The translations under genes and the position numbers were made by a program. Under the pieces are notes generated by a model, which saw nothing but the letters and a program-made list of their open reading frames with translations, was not told the DNA's origin and searched no databases. From Amaurobius ferox (lineage: Eukaryota > Arthropoda > Arachnida > Araneae > Amaurobiidae), in contig OX578136.1 in the NCBI GenBank assembly GCA_951213105.1, positions 153,677,178 to 153,741,177 of the forward strand: a stretch of 64,000 nt of DNA, given 5' to 3'. Positions 1-10,727 of the stretch are shown here, piece by piece; position 1 is the first letter of the stretch, and each line of letters opens with the position of its first letter.

Positions 1-840
1 GGCATCCATCTTGTCTCAAAATCGTGATTTTTAAAGTTCTTTTTAATTCATATTGAGTGTTGTATCCGTCCTAAAACCGCTTTTTTTTTTTGCTTAAATT
101 CTGTGCATCTACATACTGAAATAACACAACTACAATATATTTGAGTTTAAATGATCATCCAAATTTGATTATTTCTACAACGAAGCCTATTTTTCACTTA
201 TGTAAAATGTAAACAGCAAAATATGTAAAATGAGTTGTATAAGAATTGCTGTATTTCTTTAACGCAAAATTATTTAGATCATGGAGTCTGCATAGCTGAT
301 ATGAATGAAATATTCATTGATTTTACATAGAGAAGGACGATTTTTTTCGATGAAGTTTTAAGCATAGAATTGTAGCTCCTTGGTCTTATACTTGTAGCTC
401 CATGGTCTTAATTTTTAATTAAAATAAATTATTATAGTATTGTGATGAATGAAATGGATGGGAAAATGTTATAAATGAAATGCTGCTTTTATAGAGAGAG
501 CCAGGCGTGTTATTTTTCTATGACGTCATTTGAATGATTTCGATGAAGTTTTCAAATATAATAAATTATCGTAGTATTGTGATAATTTTAAAAATGTTAC
601 CGAGGAATGTATCGCATTTTAGAGATGTTTAAACCAGGCAATTTATATTTCAATGCCGTTATTTGAATGAAGTTCATTTTATTCGATGAAGGTTTAAGTT
701 GTTAAATATAATAAATTAATGTAGTATTGTGATAAGTTTTAAAATATTACCGAGGAATGTATTGCATTTTAGAGATGTTTAGATAAAATTGCATTGAAGT
801 TGGAATGAGCTTCATAATCAATGCTTTAAGCATGATTGGT
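1..840 (-). mobile_element. H2 Helentron-like element, cut by window start
   Basis: This is the 5' part of an H2 element in reverse orientation. Read on the minus strand it begins near 840 with a small foldback (AATCATGC...GCATTGATT) and then runs through tandem ~140-base units that each carry a GAATGTAT-type motif and an ATAATAAATTA-type stretch. The same order is seen in the plus copies at 43995, 45975 and 51845. The microsatellite and 3' hairpin of the family would lie left of base 1. No coding capacity is visible. Confidence 0.6.
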
Positions 841-939
841 CTTTCTTATTATTCTTTCGCTGGAAAGCTGTAGCCCATTTAGCGTGATAAAAAAGCATAT
901 TTTTGACTGCGAAACCGGTTAATACAATTGCTTACTGTT

Positions 940-1188
940 TTATATTATTTTATTAATGTTCACAGTTATTACTGCAGTTTCCAACCTACCTCCATGCTGC
1001 AGAAGTTTGGCAACAGCTCCTGCTGCTAAAAGTGTGGCGATAGCACCCGATCCTCCACCTCCCATACCGTGTCTTTTCCCAGCTTTGAATATCAGCATGG
1101 GGCCGCCCGCATCAGCGTGGCTGGATAGAAGTATTAATCCCACTGTGACAACTGCGAGGTAGATAATTAAATGTTTCCATGATGCCAT
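940..1188 (-). CDS. Glycine-rich secreted peptide, paralogue 1
   Basis: An 82-residue protein. Residues 1-27 form a signal peptide: basic start MASWKH, hydrophobic core, then SSHADA before a predicted cleavage. The mature part opens GGPMLIFKAG, then has a basic RHG, a GGGG run and the hydrophobic segment LLAAGAVAKLLQ. GGPMLIFK and AAGxxxKLLQ recur in the paralogue at 63313-63714, and the Gly run plus AGxxAKLLQ in the one at 33713-33892. I chose the ATG at 1188 because an acceptor (pyrimidine stretch then AG) ends at 1219, leaving 30 bases of untranslated leader. The last 15 residues are not glycine-rich and have no counterpart in the paralogues. The final codons (AAT AAA ATA ATA TAA) contain a polyadenylation hexamer. 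Secretion and shared ancestry are well supported. Function is unknown; an antimicrobial, silk-gland or cuticle role would be a guess. Confidence 0.72.
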   Translation of the reverse strand: MASWKHLIIYLAVVTVGLILLSSHADAGGPMLIFKAGKRHGMGGGGSGAIATLLAAGAVAKLLQHGGRLETAVITVNINKII

Positions 1189-1232
1189 TGTGAAGGGAAA
1201 TATTGAACCCTAGTCAAGCTGAAAATGATACA
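1189..1232 (-). other. 5' leader and 3' splice acceptor of paralogue 1
   Basis: On the minus strand the sequence TATCATTTTCAG ends at 1219, followed by a 30-base leader to the ATG. This implies a non-coding upstream exon. Its position is not known; the TATA promoter at 20.1 kb is one possible source. Confidence 0.5.
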
Positions 1233-1932
1233 TATTGTTAGTAAATGATACATAATGTAAGCATTCAAAGCTTCAGTGTTTAAAATTTCACATAATCAGA
1301 GGACTCATTAGTCCAACTTTAATTTTTGGCTAAATAATTAAGGTAAATATTTGTGAGTACTGTAATTGGGCCACCATAGACGTACAGTTTCGCTTTCAGT
1401 TAGAACTGGCATGGGAAACTATGATAGTTATGTTTGTTCGTCCAGCATCTCCCACGTGCAGAGATCGGACTGTTGATTCATGATCCGCAGTCTGCCTTGG
1501 AACCTTATGGAAGAGAAGTGCGGTAAGCCAGTGTTGATGGAATGTGTCATTAATTGACAAATTACTTGCCTGCGCAAAGAACGCATGAAGAAAGATCGCA
1601 GAGGAAGAAACGCAAATACCGTAATGTGTGGAAAAAAGCATGGTTAGACCGAAAAATTTACTCGGATATTAATTTGCTTTAAGAACCTATAGAGTGTATC
1701 CAAAATCTGGGGATTCACAGTCTTTATTACGTTTTACAGAAGAGCAGAATAGGTCCACTCCTTCATTTCACGATTGTGATTACCTTTAGATAAAATCAAG
1801 GACAAAGCGTTTTTAAAAAAACGAAAGGTCTTTTATTTAACACATCTTAAAAGACGTACAAATTATGTTAAAAACTGCCAGAGCGTTTTCGGACGTATAT
1901 ACGCCCTTCATCAGTGGCTACATGAATAAAAA
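1233..1932. other. No gene seen
   Basis: AT-rich sequence. A minus-strand frame at 1396-1641 has no domain, signal peptide or splice context that I would defend. I see nothing else here. Confidence 0.5.
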
Positions 1933-2715
1933 TCTGATGTGGGCAACACATGACTTTCCTTATATAATGTAATGAATTTACTACTTTTACAGTAAAAAAA
2001 TAGGATTTTCTTATAGTAGATACTAATATTCTTTCCACGATATTGAATTTTCGACAATTAGTCGTCATTTTCATTGATTTAGCATCATTTTTATCCATTT
2101 GGCGAGATTTTCATTAATTTGGCAACATTTCAAAAAAAGTCGCCAAGTTGGCGACATTCCGCCAAATTCGTCGCCAAAATCTCGCCAAGCGTTATGCACT
2201 AAGAAAAAGTTATTCTTACAGCAGATAAATGACTATTGGCGTTCAAATACAAAAGTATTATTCAAAGTATATTTTTTCATGAATGAAACGAGCTAGATCC
2301 ACGAGAATGATGTCACTCAATTTATCGCATGATATTACATATGAAAAGTGAACATGTTTCTCAATATTAATTTTTTTTTTATGTGACTTTTTCATAATTT
2401 TTTTGAAAAATGTACAATATCTCGAGAACGGTTCATGTTAGCGTTCTAAAATTTATGCCAATCGTGTTCTAATGAAAAATCACATAAGAAATGTCTATTT
2501 GCGTAACTTTATTAGCGGTTTTGATTTTTTGACGATTTTTTCAAAATTTCATTCAAAAATTTAGGGGGGGTTTTGACCATTCGATTACGTATAAAAACAA
2601 TAGGCTTCCAGTGTTTACGGATTGTGATTTTTGTACCAAATTTGGTTCGAATCGGTCCATTCGTTCGTCAGTTATCGTCTCCACAGACTTACTGACACAC
2701 ACACACACACACATA

Positions 2716-2762
<47 letters not shown>

Positions 2763-2900
2763 ACACACAGACATCACTTCAAAAATGTTTGATTCGTGAT
2801 CAGGGATGCTTGAAACGTGCTCTCCCGTCGAAAACTCGAATTTGAATTTTCGACCCCGTCACAATACTTTCCTTATACATTATGTATATAAGGAAAGTAA
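1933..2900 (+). mobile_element. H1 Helentron-like element, copy 1 (full length)
   Basis: The 5' end is TCTGATGTGGGCAACACATG, followed by the subterminal repeat ACTTTCCTTATATA (1953-1966). The 3' end is a long hairpin: ACTTTCCTTATA, a short loop, then TATATAAGGAAAGT (ends 2898). Inside lie a perfect 17-base palindrome GTCGCCAAGTTGGCGAC (2139-2155), several further GCCAA/TTGGCGA motifs, and a (CA)n microsatellite at 2696-2769. All five full copies in the window keep this order. A subterminal repeat, internal microsatellite and 3' hairpin without classical ends match non-autonomous Helentrons (DINE/HINE type). A palindromic-ended MITE is the alternative. The short frames on both strands across the CA tract are not genes. 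Confidence 0.65.
2696..2769. repeat. (CA)n microsatellite inside H1
   Basis: Nearly pure CA dinucleotides with a few TACTTT and TA interruptions. The tract sits at the same place in every H1 copy and varies in length: long here and at 43464-43572, short at 56484 and 57608. Confidence 0.9.
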
Positions 2901-3734
2901 TAAAAACATGGAATGTTTATATATAGAGAGACCAGTTTAAAGCAAATTTGCATAAAATATAAAATGGTAAATGAACTTACTAAAAGTAATACAAGAAATA
3001 CACACGGAAATTACAAAATAAGTTTAAGCGCTTACGAATTTTAAAATATTACAAGAAAAGAACTAATACAAATTTTAGAAAAACGTCAAGCATGATATTC
3101 CTGAGAATGACGTAAATAACTTTTAAGAGGTTTGAATTGCACAGAGTCGAGAATGAGTCGCCAAGCATAACTTAAAATTTGAACAGGATCAAAATTACAA
3201 TGATTATCTTTGTTTATTATTTTCCTAAAAAAAGGTGGTTGCGAAATTCTTCAAGGAATTCAGACAAAACATATTTTTACCGTGTAGCCCATTCCTGCAA
3301 TAGTGAAAGAGAACACAAAATTAACTGAAACATACTTGTTCTTAGAAAACACGAACACAAACGACGTAGAGCAGAGCCTGTAAACGTATGAACTGAAAAC
3401 TCGACCAGAAAGCCACTCCATACACGCCATTTTGAGCACAGAGCTGATATGGGCGATCAACAGAACTGTGGTAATTCCTACAGTCCAACAGTGTGCCGGC
3501 AAATTGTCCCTTTCGCATCAGCTCGGCCTTTGAAACTTTGACTATTCAGACCGATCGGAAAGCCAAACTGTACGTGTATGACCCGCCTAAGATTTTCAGA
3601 CAAAGAATTTGGTTATGGTATTATTTTTGTAGGAAATATATGATTGTCATTTACATCACAATTGCTAGACATATTAAAGGATGATCAAATAGATGCAAAT
3701 ACAGAAAGTATATCACACAATTTGCTGTTGTAGG
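2901..3734. other. No gene seen
   Basis: AT-rich sequence. A minus-strand frame at 3260-3502 has hydrophobic stretches but no start context or recognisable domain. No repeat family was identified. Confidence 0.45.
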
Positions 3735-3975
3735 TATTTGCTATTCATAAGTATAGCTGAAAAAAGCGGGCTATTTTTTTTCTGAATCATACCAAAATCC
3801 AATCATCACCAGGGTAACACACACGCGTCTTATTTTTCAAATTTTATGAAATTTGGTCAATTAGTTTTTCAGCTAGAGTCACACACATAGACGTCACGCT
3901 GAAAATAGTTGATACGGATTCTAGAGTAGTCGAAAAGGGTTCTATGTTCTTTCGAGTTTTAGAATGCTTTTTAAA
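3735..3975 (+). mobile_element. H3-type remnant
   Basis: It carries the H3 internal module: AATCATACCAAAATCCAATC, an ACCAGGGTAACACAC phrase, then ATGAAATTTGGTCAATTAG and TTTTTCAGCTAGAG. The same module occurs at 14380-14660 and at 51290-51790. Both ends are lost. Confidence 0.45.
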
Positions 3976-4335
3976 TTTTGAACCTTACCGGTCCAGCCCG
4001 TTTTTGGCCCGCAATAGCAAGACGCCTGCCTTTTGGGAATAATACGAGAACCGGAGTAGCTAGAAAACTGAAATTAAGCACATCTTGCCTTTCGGTGCAT
4101 ATTTTGATTCTGTGGATTTTGTATCTTACTGATCTAGTCCCGTCTGCGTCAGTAATAGGAAGTTACATGTCTTGAGGAATAATCCGAGAACAGAAGCAGC
4201 TTGAAAATTCAAATTTGGTACTCGTTGTCTTTCGTCAGATATTTGCTGTAGATTTTGAACCTCACCTGGCTAGCCAATCCAGGGCCCACTACAGGAAAGA
4301 AAGTGCATGTTTTCAGGGAATTTAAGCGAGAGAAA
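3976..4335 (+). repeat. Three diverged ~138-base tandem units
   Basis: Units start near 3976, 4116 and 4253. Each has a TTTTG[AT]A-CCTCAC/CTTACC start, a GTCC/GCCC-rich middle, then GGGAATAATACGAGAA or AGGAATAATCCGAGAA. Divergence is high, so this is an old array. Confidence 0.5.
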
Positions 4336-4421
4336 GGATTAAAGATCCACAAAAACATTTATTTTAAAAATTAGAAAATAAATTAAAAAGTTTTTTTTTT
4401 ACTGTAGAAATAAAATCATTA

Positions 4422-4846
4422 TCAAAATCTCGTGTTTCTAAAAAACTTATAGTGAATGCTTTCAACAAAAGCGGCCCGGTCCAGCAGATCACAGTGCATC
4501 AATATGCCCTGCAGCCCGTGCTCGGCCTGAGGATCAGACATCCCCAAAATTGACTTACGCATCAATTGAGAACCTCTAGATAGCCAGTTCAAGTTCTCAT
4601 CAAAAACTTGCCAGTCGCAAAAACTTTTAATGTTAGACGGCCCGAACCATTTCGGCATTATATGATAAGGTGCTGGCCCCTATTCAGTCTTAGAATTGTA
4701 CCAGTCAGAAACTCATCAATGTTCCAGGCTCCTGTGTAACAATTGCATTTTTTGTTTGCGTAGAAGTTCGTAAAATTATAGCTCATGGCAAGCTTTGTTG
4801 CCATTGCAGATTGCAGGTATCGGCTAATCCATGCTAAAGAGCACAT
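4422..4846 (-). pseudogene. Unrecognised coding-like remnant
   Basis: Two minus-strand open frames abut: 4846-4658 (62 residues) and 4658-4422 (78 residues), in different frames. The composition is protein-like, with balanced polar and aromatic residues and a stretch containing NKKCNCYTGAWNIDEF. The local base composition is less AT-rich than the flanks. If real, it is a gene fragment broken by a frameshift near 4658. I recognise no family, and chance frames remain possible. Confidence 0.2.
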
Positions 4847-4869
4847 AATAAACGGGAAACCGATTCACG

Positions 4870-5229
4870 GACTCTGTTATCTTCAATAGGAGCGTGATCC
4901 CATAATATTAATATCTGTATGCATTTCCAGATGCAAATAGAATAAAAATAATGCAGAAGAGTGAATTTTTTTTCTATGTGGCGCAAAGTGATTTTTCAAG
5001 CGTTTCAGAGCAGTATAACCAGTGATTTAAAGTATTTCAGAATATTTTAACTATTGGTAATTGTGCAAATTTAAATATTTAAAATATCATATTTTGATAT
5101 ACGGAACGAGCAAGAAATGCAAATAATTTTAAAATCTTGAGACTTGTCCTCATATCCAATTTGGTGCTGCCATCTAGTAGATTATTTTCATAATAACATT
5201 ACCTCATTTATCACTTTTATTCTACAAAT
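4870..5229. other. No gene seen
   Basis: AT-rich sequence with no identifiable feature. Confidence 0.5.
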
Positions 5230-6010
5230 TTTATAAATCGAAAAGCAAAGTGTGCAAGATGCTCCTTTGCCGTAAATTAATATTAAAAACAAATTCGAAA
5301 CACAATTTGAGAAGAAAAAGTACATATTTATCTCCTAAAATACAACCAACAGATAAGCAAAATATTGGGAGGAATGTGATGCTAAACTAAAATGTCAATT
5401 TCTGACTTAAAATAATCAATTGAAATACCTCTTCAATACTTAGTGCAATCTCCTTTGGGGGCTTTCAAAACAACCAGGACCATAGTAAGGCGGGGACCCA
5501 CGGGGCACAGTCCCAGGGCTCCCATTATAAATATTCATCGAAATTAAAGAAGCTATTGTGCGAAGGTTGAACAATATTTAGCAGGTCAGAATGTATGCAG
5601 AGTGCAAATTTATATATATTCGACAAAAAAAAATGTATAGTATCATTTTTACTAATTAAGATACACGATTAATACGAACGAAAAATTCTGATAATTCCTC
5701 GATGATAGATTTTTATTTCAGTTGTGTGGGGGTAATTTCACAAATTCTCAGTCCTCTACTATGCGTAGACGGCTCCGAATGCTTTCTTGAGCCCTGGCCC
5801 CGGAAAAGTTTAGTCGGCCCTGAAAACAGCTTCAATGCGATTTAACACGTAGTTAATTAAATTTTCACAATCGTTTATGTAATATTATCCCATTATCTTT
5901 CGGCCCGCAGTCAAAGTTCATTCATAAAGTTTGAAACGTCAGAGAAATCGGAAATACGCCTTTTAAGAAGAATGAAACCCGATGACCTTCACAAGGATAT
6001 CCGATCAGGG
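5230..6010 (-). mobile_element. Tc1/mariner transposase C-terminal relic (split)
   Basis: Removing the hAT insertion at 5475-5822 and one target copy makes the minus strand read ...NLINYVLNRIEA joined to VLKAPKGDCTKY. This is the characteristic C-terminus of Tc1-like transposases (LIxSMxxRIxAVLKAxGGxTKY). Many stops surround it. A second relic of the same family is at 37150-37540, and the two align along most of their length. Confidence 0.6.
5475..5822. mobile_element. hAT-type MITE with 8-bp target duplication
   Basis: The left end is CAGGACCATAGTAAGGCGGG. The right end, reverse-complemented, is CAGGGCCGACTAAACTTTTC. The 8-base flanks are AAAACAAC (5467-5474) and AAAACAGC (5823-5830), one mismatch. 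CAGGG-type ends and 8-base duplications are diagnostic of hAT elements. At 348 bases it is non-autonomous. It sits inside the Tc1 relic, so it is younger. Confidence 0.7.
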
Positions 6011-6527
6011 TAATATGATGACCTGCTTCATCTGAGCTAAAGACTTATATCAATAAGTAAAATACACTTTGTGCAAAGGATAAGGAAAGCCTTAGCAAGG
6101 TATGTAAACGAAAATAACACAATAATGCAGCATACATCTGTTTCAAGGATACGCAGGATCTCCTTCGTCAGCGCAGGAGAACCAACAAACCCTAACTCCA
6201 AAAGAAGAATGGGCGCTAATAGAAGAAATAGAAGAGGTTACTTATCCAGGACCTGGATTAAGAGCTCACTTAAGAGAGCCAATCAGAAAGCAAAATGAAG
6301 AACAGTCCATCCAATCTGAAACAAGAAGTAACACACAAGATTGGCGTGCGCCAAAACATAACAGGAATATCTCGACAAGGCAAGTCAAGTCCGAATGAGA
6401 GTAAATGAGGCCAAACAAGACGAAAAATAGGTTGAACGACGCATAAGAGATCCACCGGCCACTCAAACAGCTGCTCGTACCCTAGGGTGAGTCGGGTGGC
6501 CTAAGTTTACCACATAACAGACCCAAG
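6011..6527 (+). mobile_element. Module A, uncharacterised coding-like segment
   Basis: A frame from about 6125 to 6397 reads through E/Q-rich sequence (QTLTPKEEWALIEEIEEV, then PGPGLRAHLREPIRK, then TQDWRAPKHNRN) to a TGA. A diverged copy lies in reverse orientation at 10728-11030 and shares LIEEIE/QIEEIE, PGLR and NTQDWR[AT]PKHNRN. Both copies lie downstream of a Penelope-like fragment in the convergent orientation. It may therefore belong to a composite element or be a gag-like host fragment. Protein identity is unknown. Confidence 0.4.
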
Positions 6528-6645
6528 GCCAACGGCCCTACCGTGCTGAAAACACCGGTTCTCGTTAGATCACCGAAGTCAAGCAGCATCGGGCGCGGTT
6601 AGTACTTAGGTGGGTGCCACCTGGGAACACCGCGTGCTGTTGGCA
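6528..6645 (+). rRNA. 5S rRNA-derived SINE head (pseudogene)
   Basis: It starts GCCAACGGCC and ends TGCTGTTGGCA like eukaryotic 5S rRNA. The internal control region is present (AAGTCAAGCAGCATCGG ... CACCTGGGAACACCGCGTG). One base is missing where 5S has GGGTGACCACC. It continues without a break into SINE body, so this is not an independent 5S gene. Confidence 0.85.
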
Positions 6646-6911
6646 CATTTCGGGCGCGGTAGCCCGATGGTTTGCGCGCTGCATCTGCAAGCTGCCACAA
6701 CGGCCACCGTGTTCATGCGGAGCACGATCACGTTAAACATGTGGGTCCGTAAGTCCTTCCGAGATATTGGTTGAAGGGGAAGGAGGGTACGGTCCCTGTG
6801 GATGCATCCCCCACTGGGTTCCTGTCTAAATTGGGTGGCAGTTCCCGACCGTCCAAACGGTTACCTTACACCTTTCTGGTAGGTCGGATTGTCTGGGTCT
6901 CAACAACAGCA
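6528..6911 (+). mobile_element. 5S-headed composite SINE, copy A
   Basis: The order is a 5S-derived head (6528-6645), then a tRNA-like stretch starting GGGCGCGGTAGCCCGATGGT, a shared body (GGAGGGTACGGTCCCTGTGG, ACTGGGTTCC, CTAAATTGGGTGGCA) and the tail TACCTTACACCTTTCTGGTA, GGTCGG, GTCTGGGTCTCAACAACA. Imperfect 13-base flanks ACATAACAGACCCA (6512) and ACATAGCAGACACA (6912) look like a target duplication. The body matches 59393-59632. Transcription would be by RNA polymerase III from the 5S promoter. The partner LINE is unknown. Confidence 0.8.
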
Positions 6912-7019
6912 ACATAGCAGACACAAAGGTTAAGAAATGGAAAAGGAAGTGGAAAATTTTACAGAGAGCTCCGTCAAACAGCAGACAAAAATGGAGTACT
7001 GGATAAGTCATTAATTAAA

Positions 7020-7490
7020 TTACTGGATTTTTTTTTTGGATACGAAAAGCTTCAAAGAAATCCAGATCGACGTGAATCTCTGTATGATCTTTGCTGAATA
7101 AAACTGAAAACAACTCTCAGAATTGAGCAACTCCATAATAAAACAAATGCTCAAAACACGATGGACAAACGTACTGAAAGCGGCAATTTTCTTGTTAGGA
7201 ACATGGCAGGAATTTTTATATGGAGGTAGATAGGCCGAAAAAAATTTACGAAAGACTGTAGTGAGGAATTCATCATCGTTTTGGATGACCAAGGCATTCA
7301 AAAAACGCAAGACGATTGTTCGTTTCGCTTTCATAGGTAAACTGAATGTAAGGATCAATGCAATCCACAATACCATAGATATCATTAGAAGTGTGATCCA
7401 GAAGAACACAACTATCATCAGCATAACGAATATAAAAGAGAAACTGGGTAATTTCTTCAAACTAACTACTTTAACTTCAAAATAATGCAT
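7020..7490 (-). mobile_element. Penelope-like element fragment, internally deleted
   Basis: The minus frame (156 residues) contains FVHRVLSICFIMELLNSE, the end of the Penelope-type reverse transcriptase, and jumps directly to CFQFYSAKIIQ, the tail of the GIY-YIG nuclease region. The GIY and YIG motifs between them are therefore missing. The plus-strand copy at 9900-10580 has the matching FVHRALKVCFTMDLLNSE and keeps the GIY-YIG core. The N-terminal part of the frame is hydrophobic and not recognised. Confidence 0.6.
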
Positions 7491-9170
7491 ATTTTGAAGT
7501 TAAGCTTTTTCATTTCCCCATTCATATGTGATGTTTTCTCTTATATTATTAATATAAGTTTTGAAAACGGCTTACTTCCTGACCAACTTAAATTTGCTAT
7601 TATTATTCCAGTTTATAAGAAAGGTGACGAAAATAATCCCGACAATTACAGGACTATTTCCTTTTTGTATAGTTTTACTCTAAAACGATTAAAAAATGAT
7701 TAAGATTGATTAAAGTTTTGAACTCCATAAATGTTTTCAGTTCTTGCCAATTTGGATTTCGCGAAAATAAAAGTACTGAAGACGTCTTCTGGTGAAATCA
7801 ATGAGGGTTTAAAAGTTGGCCATAGGGTTACTGGTGTGTTTTTGGATATCATAGAAAACCTTTGATTGTGTTGATCATAATACCTTGCTGCATAAATTGC
7901 AGAGGATTGAGATTCGGGGCATTGTGTTGGAATGGTTCAGATCCTATCTCAATGGGCATGAGCAATTCGTTAGGATTGGTTCTGCTATTAGTAAAAAAAG
8001 TTACTTAAGCAGGGTGTTTTCCAGAGGTCGGTCCTAGGCCCAATCTTATTTCTTGTCTTTTTTAATGACCTCTGTTTGCTTAATTTTAATGGAACTTTGA
8101 CTGCTTTTACTGATGACATTGCTTTATCTTATTATGAGTCTACGAATTCTGATGTTTTGAGAAATATGGAAGACGATCTAGCTACTATTAGACAATGGTT
8201 CTGTGCTAATAATATTGTTCTCAATGTGAAAAAATCTAGACTTATTTGTTTTGCCTTGTCCGAAAACCTTCATTTAACTTTTCTTTAAAATATTATACTT
8301 GTTATCCAGACAGTACTTGCAAATTTGAAGCTATTGAGCAGGTGAGTGGCATTAAATACCTTGGAATTACAATCGATGACTTGCTATCTAGGAAGTCTCA
8401 TATTACAAGTCTTAGTAAACAATTATCAGAAAATTTTATTTTCTACGACAGTTTTGTCCTTCTGATGTTCTTAGATTTCTTTATAACTCCTTAATTCACT
8501 CTCGGATTCAGTATAACATAATATGCTTTAGTGGGACTTATCTGAATACACTTAGGCCTATTATTTTGCTTCAAAATTATTTATTAGGATTATTTTATGT
8601 AAACCTTATCAGACTCCATCCTTTTCTCTTTTCTTCGATTCTATGATTATGCCATTTAGGCATCTTTATGTTTACAAAGCTCCTAATATGTTTTATATTA
8701 GAAATAAGAATGCGAGTAGTAGTCAATGCAACTCCGAGCTAAGGCGGGGTATTATAAGACCGCCTTGAGTCAATTCTACTAAGTTTCAGAAATTTTTATC
8801 TTTTTTTAACTCCTAGATTTTACAATATTCTGCCTCAATCTTTTAAAAGCATTGTTACCTATCGTTCCTTTTCCAGGGCTATCAAAGACTGGTTATTTAC
8901 TTATAATTCAGTTGAAATTGAAAAACAAAAATTCCGTATTGATATCTAATTATTTACATGCTTTTATTGTCATCCTTACATTTTTTATTGTCTATGTTTA
9001 TCTTTTTAAATGTTATGTTGCAATGATTCATTGTAATTGTTTTATCTGCAACTGCTTTTATGTCATTTTTTGCTGCTATAATTGCCATGTTTACCCATCT
9101 CTTTTTACAAGGTTATATTTTAGGAGTGGATATTCATAGATCCTGTAATCTCCTTACTTTGAATATATAT
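7485..9170 (+). mobile_element. Decayed non-LTR retrotransposon (LINE), RT region
   Basis: Reverse-transcriptase blocks appear in order but in shifting frames: LPDQLKFAIIIPVYKKG with NPDNYRTIS (7569-7665), FGFRENKSTED (~7752), GPILFLVFFNDLC (~8040), and the catalytic FTDDIALSY (D codons at 8112-8117). Then come VSGIKYLGITIDD (~8346) and a C-terminal FKSIVTYRSFSRAIKDWL (~8840). The last block and the lack of an RNase H domain resemble CR1/Jockey-like C-termini. The 3' end near 9170 is an AT-rich TATATATTAAATA tract. At least five frameshifts or stops make it inactive. Confidence 0.8.
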
Positions 9171-9899
9171 ATTAAATATATATATTATATAGATGTCACT
9201 GAGAATAGGACTAAGGATATTACCCGCAGCTAAGCCATCAAACAAGCTGTAGAATTTATTATGAAAGACAAAAGTATTTTGCGATGAACAAGTACTGGTA
9301 AGAGAAACAAGTTCATCAATTTCAAATTTAAAGAAATGGAATTAATACAATATTTTCCTGAGACAGGACAATGCACCCTTAACAGGGACAGTGGTAAACA
9401 ACGATTTGTCCGCAAAGGATCACGATTTGTCTTCAATTTATACGACGGAGTTTAAATTACGAATTTTCTTTACAAATTGGACAGAATTTTAACAGGTATG
9501 AATATTATTACTAAGTACAGAGAAAACGTAGAAACTAAATGTTTGGCTAACCTGTAAGAAACAGTACCAATTTTAGATACTATGGGCCTAAAACTTTAGG
9601 GAAAGCGTACAATCTAGCACAATTGACCTCAGAAGGAATCAGGCACTTTTTATAATTTTCAAGAATTACATGTGACGATTTAATAACTTGTATATTTTAT
9701 TTAAATCAGAATTACTAGAATCCTTGCAAATTGCACAATATGGATCTCCATCAATTAAATTTTAAATTTATTTCAACATACATATTTTTATTCTAAACAA
9801 AACTCTGACCGCCCTTATCAGCCTTGGTGATTACTAAATTAGGATTGTTTCCTGATGCATTAAAGTTGTCTTTTATAGATTTGTTAATATTTGATTTCT
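9171..9899. other. Unassigned, possibly decayed retroelement
   Basis: A plus frame near 9230-9460 reads AIKQAVEFIMKDKS, then FKEMELIQYFP, with stops. This might be the upstream part of the Penelope-like element that follows. I cannot name it, and no other feature is seen. Confidence 0.25.
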
Positions 9900-10580
9900 A
9901 ATTGTTAATATTTTTGCGTTTTAGGTAATTCACAACGATGATGAATTTCTCACTACGGTCTTTCTTAAACTTTTTCGGTCTTTCTACCTCCATATGAAAA
10001 TTACTGCCATCCGCCTAAACCAGAAAATTTCTGCTTTTGTTCATCGTGCTTTGAAAGTTTGTTTTACTATGGATTTGCTCAATTCTGAGATCAATTATTT
10101 AAAAGTTGTTGCTGTCGATCGTGGGTTCTCTCACAGCATTTTTGTTCAAAAATTGTCTAAATCTTCGTCCAAACTTACTTCTGAAAAAGATTTCAACAAC
10201 ACTATCAGTTTACCATTTTTTCCAAAAATCAGTCAGCAGATTCCTAAAAATCCTTAAAGAAATTCAAATTCAATATTGCGTTTAAACCTTATAATGAACT
10301 CATATTTTATAATATTAAAGATCCTTTAGAAATTTCTAATAGTTGGGGCATTTACGGTATTCCTTTGCAGTGTGAACTTTCTTATATTGGTAAAACTAAA
10401 CGTTCTTTAAAATTTAAGAAACATAAAAACTGCGCCAAAAACAGAAATTTAATAAATCTGAATTACTCAACATTTTTATCAATGTGACCACCGTTTTGAG
10501 TTTTATTCAGCAAGGATCCTACACAAATGCACGTCCATCTATATTCTTGGCTTTTTCGAAGTCTTCCATATCCAGACAAA
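9900..10580 (+). mobile_element. Penelope-like element, RT end plus GIY-YIG nuclease
   Basis: The frame at 9950-10257 ends the reverse transcriptase (ISAFVHRALKVCFTMDLLNSE, then VDRGFSHSIFVQKL). After a stop and frame change, 10347-10411 encodes GIYGIPLQCELSYIG followed by KTKRSLKFKKHK. This is the GIY-x9-YIG catalytic signature with the T-x-RSL helix start found in Penelope-like elements. The nuclease tail FYSARIL is at about 10500. Several stops are present. These proteins nick target DNA and prime reverse transcription; this copy cannot be active. Confidence 0.75.
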
Positions 10581-10727
10581 GTATAGTAATTTAGTTAATT
10601 ACTTAATTACTACACTTCCGGTACAGTAATTTAATCCGGACTACTAGTCCGGTACTATATTCTCATTCGTGGTCTAGCAGAGTTTCCTGTAAATTTTCCC
10701 ACTATATTCGTTCTATGTCTTAAATTT

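Noticed and set aside
956..1162. Plus-strand frame opposite paralogue 1
   Set aside because: Shadow of the minus-strand gene: Pro-rich because it is antisense to Gly codons.
2553..2799. Open frames on both strands across the CA microsatellite (also at 12105-12434, 43331-43732, 56303-56660 and 57546-57872)
   Set aside because: They are translations of the CA/TG tract and conserved non-coding H1 sequence. The same frames appear and break in different copies.
1953..2898. H1 as a classical TIR transposon (MITE)
   Set aside because: Conserved sequence extends 20 bases beyond the left repeat, the right repeat is part of a hairpin, and no consistent target duplication is seen. I prefer a Helentron-like reading but cannot exclude a MITE.
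6528..6645. Functional 5S rRNA gene (also 34297-34415 and 59274-59392)
   Set aside because: Each runs straight into SINE body, has indels or diverged 5' thirds, and lacks a T-run terminator at the 3' end.
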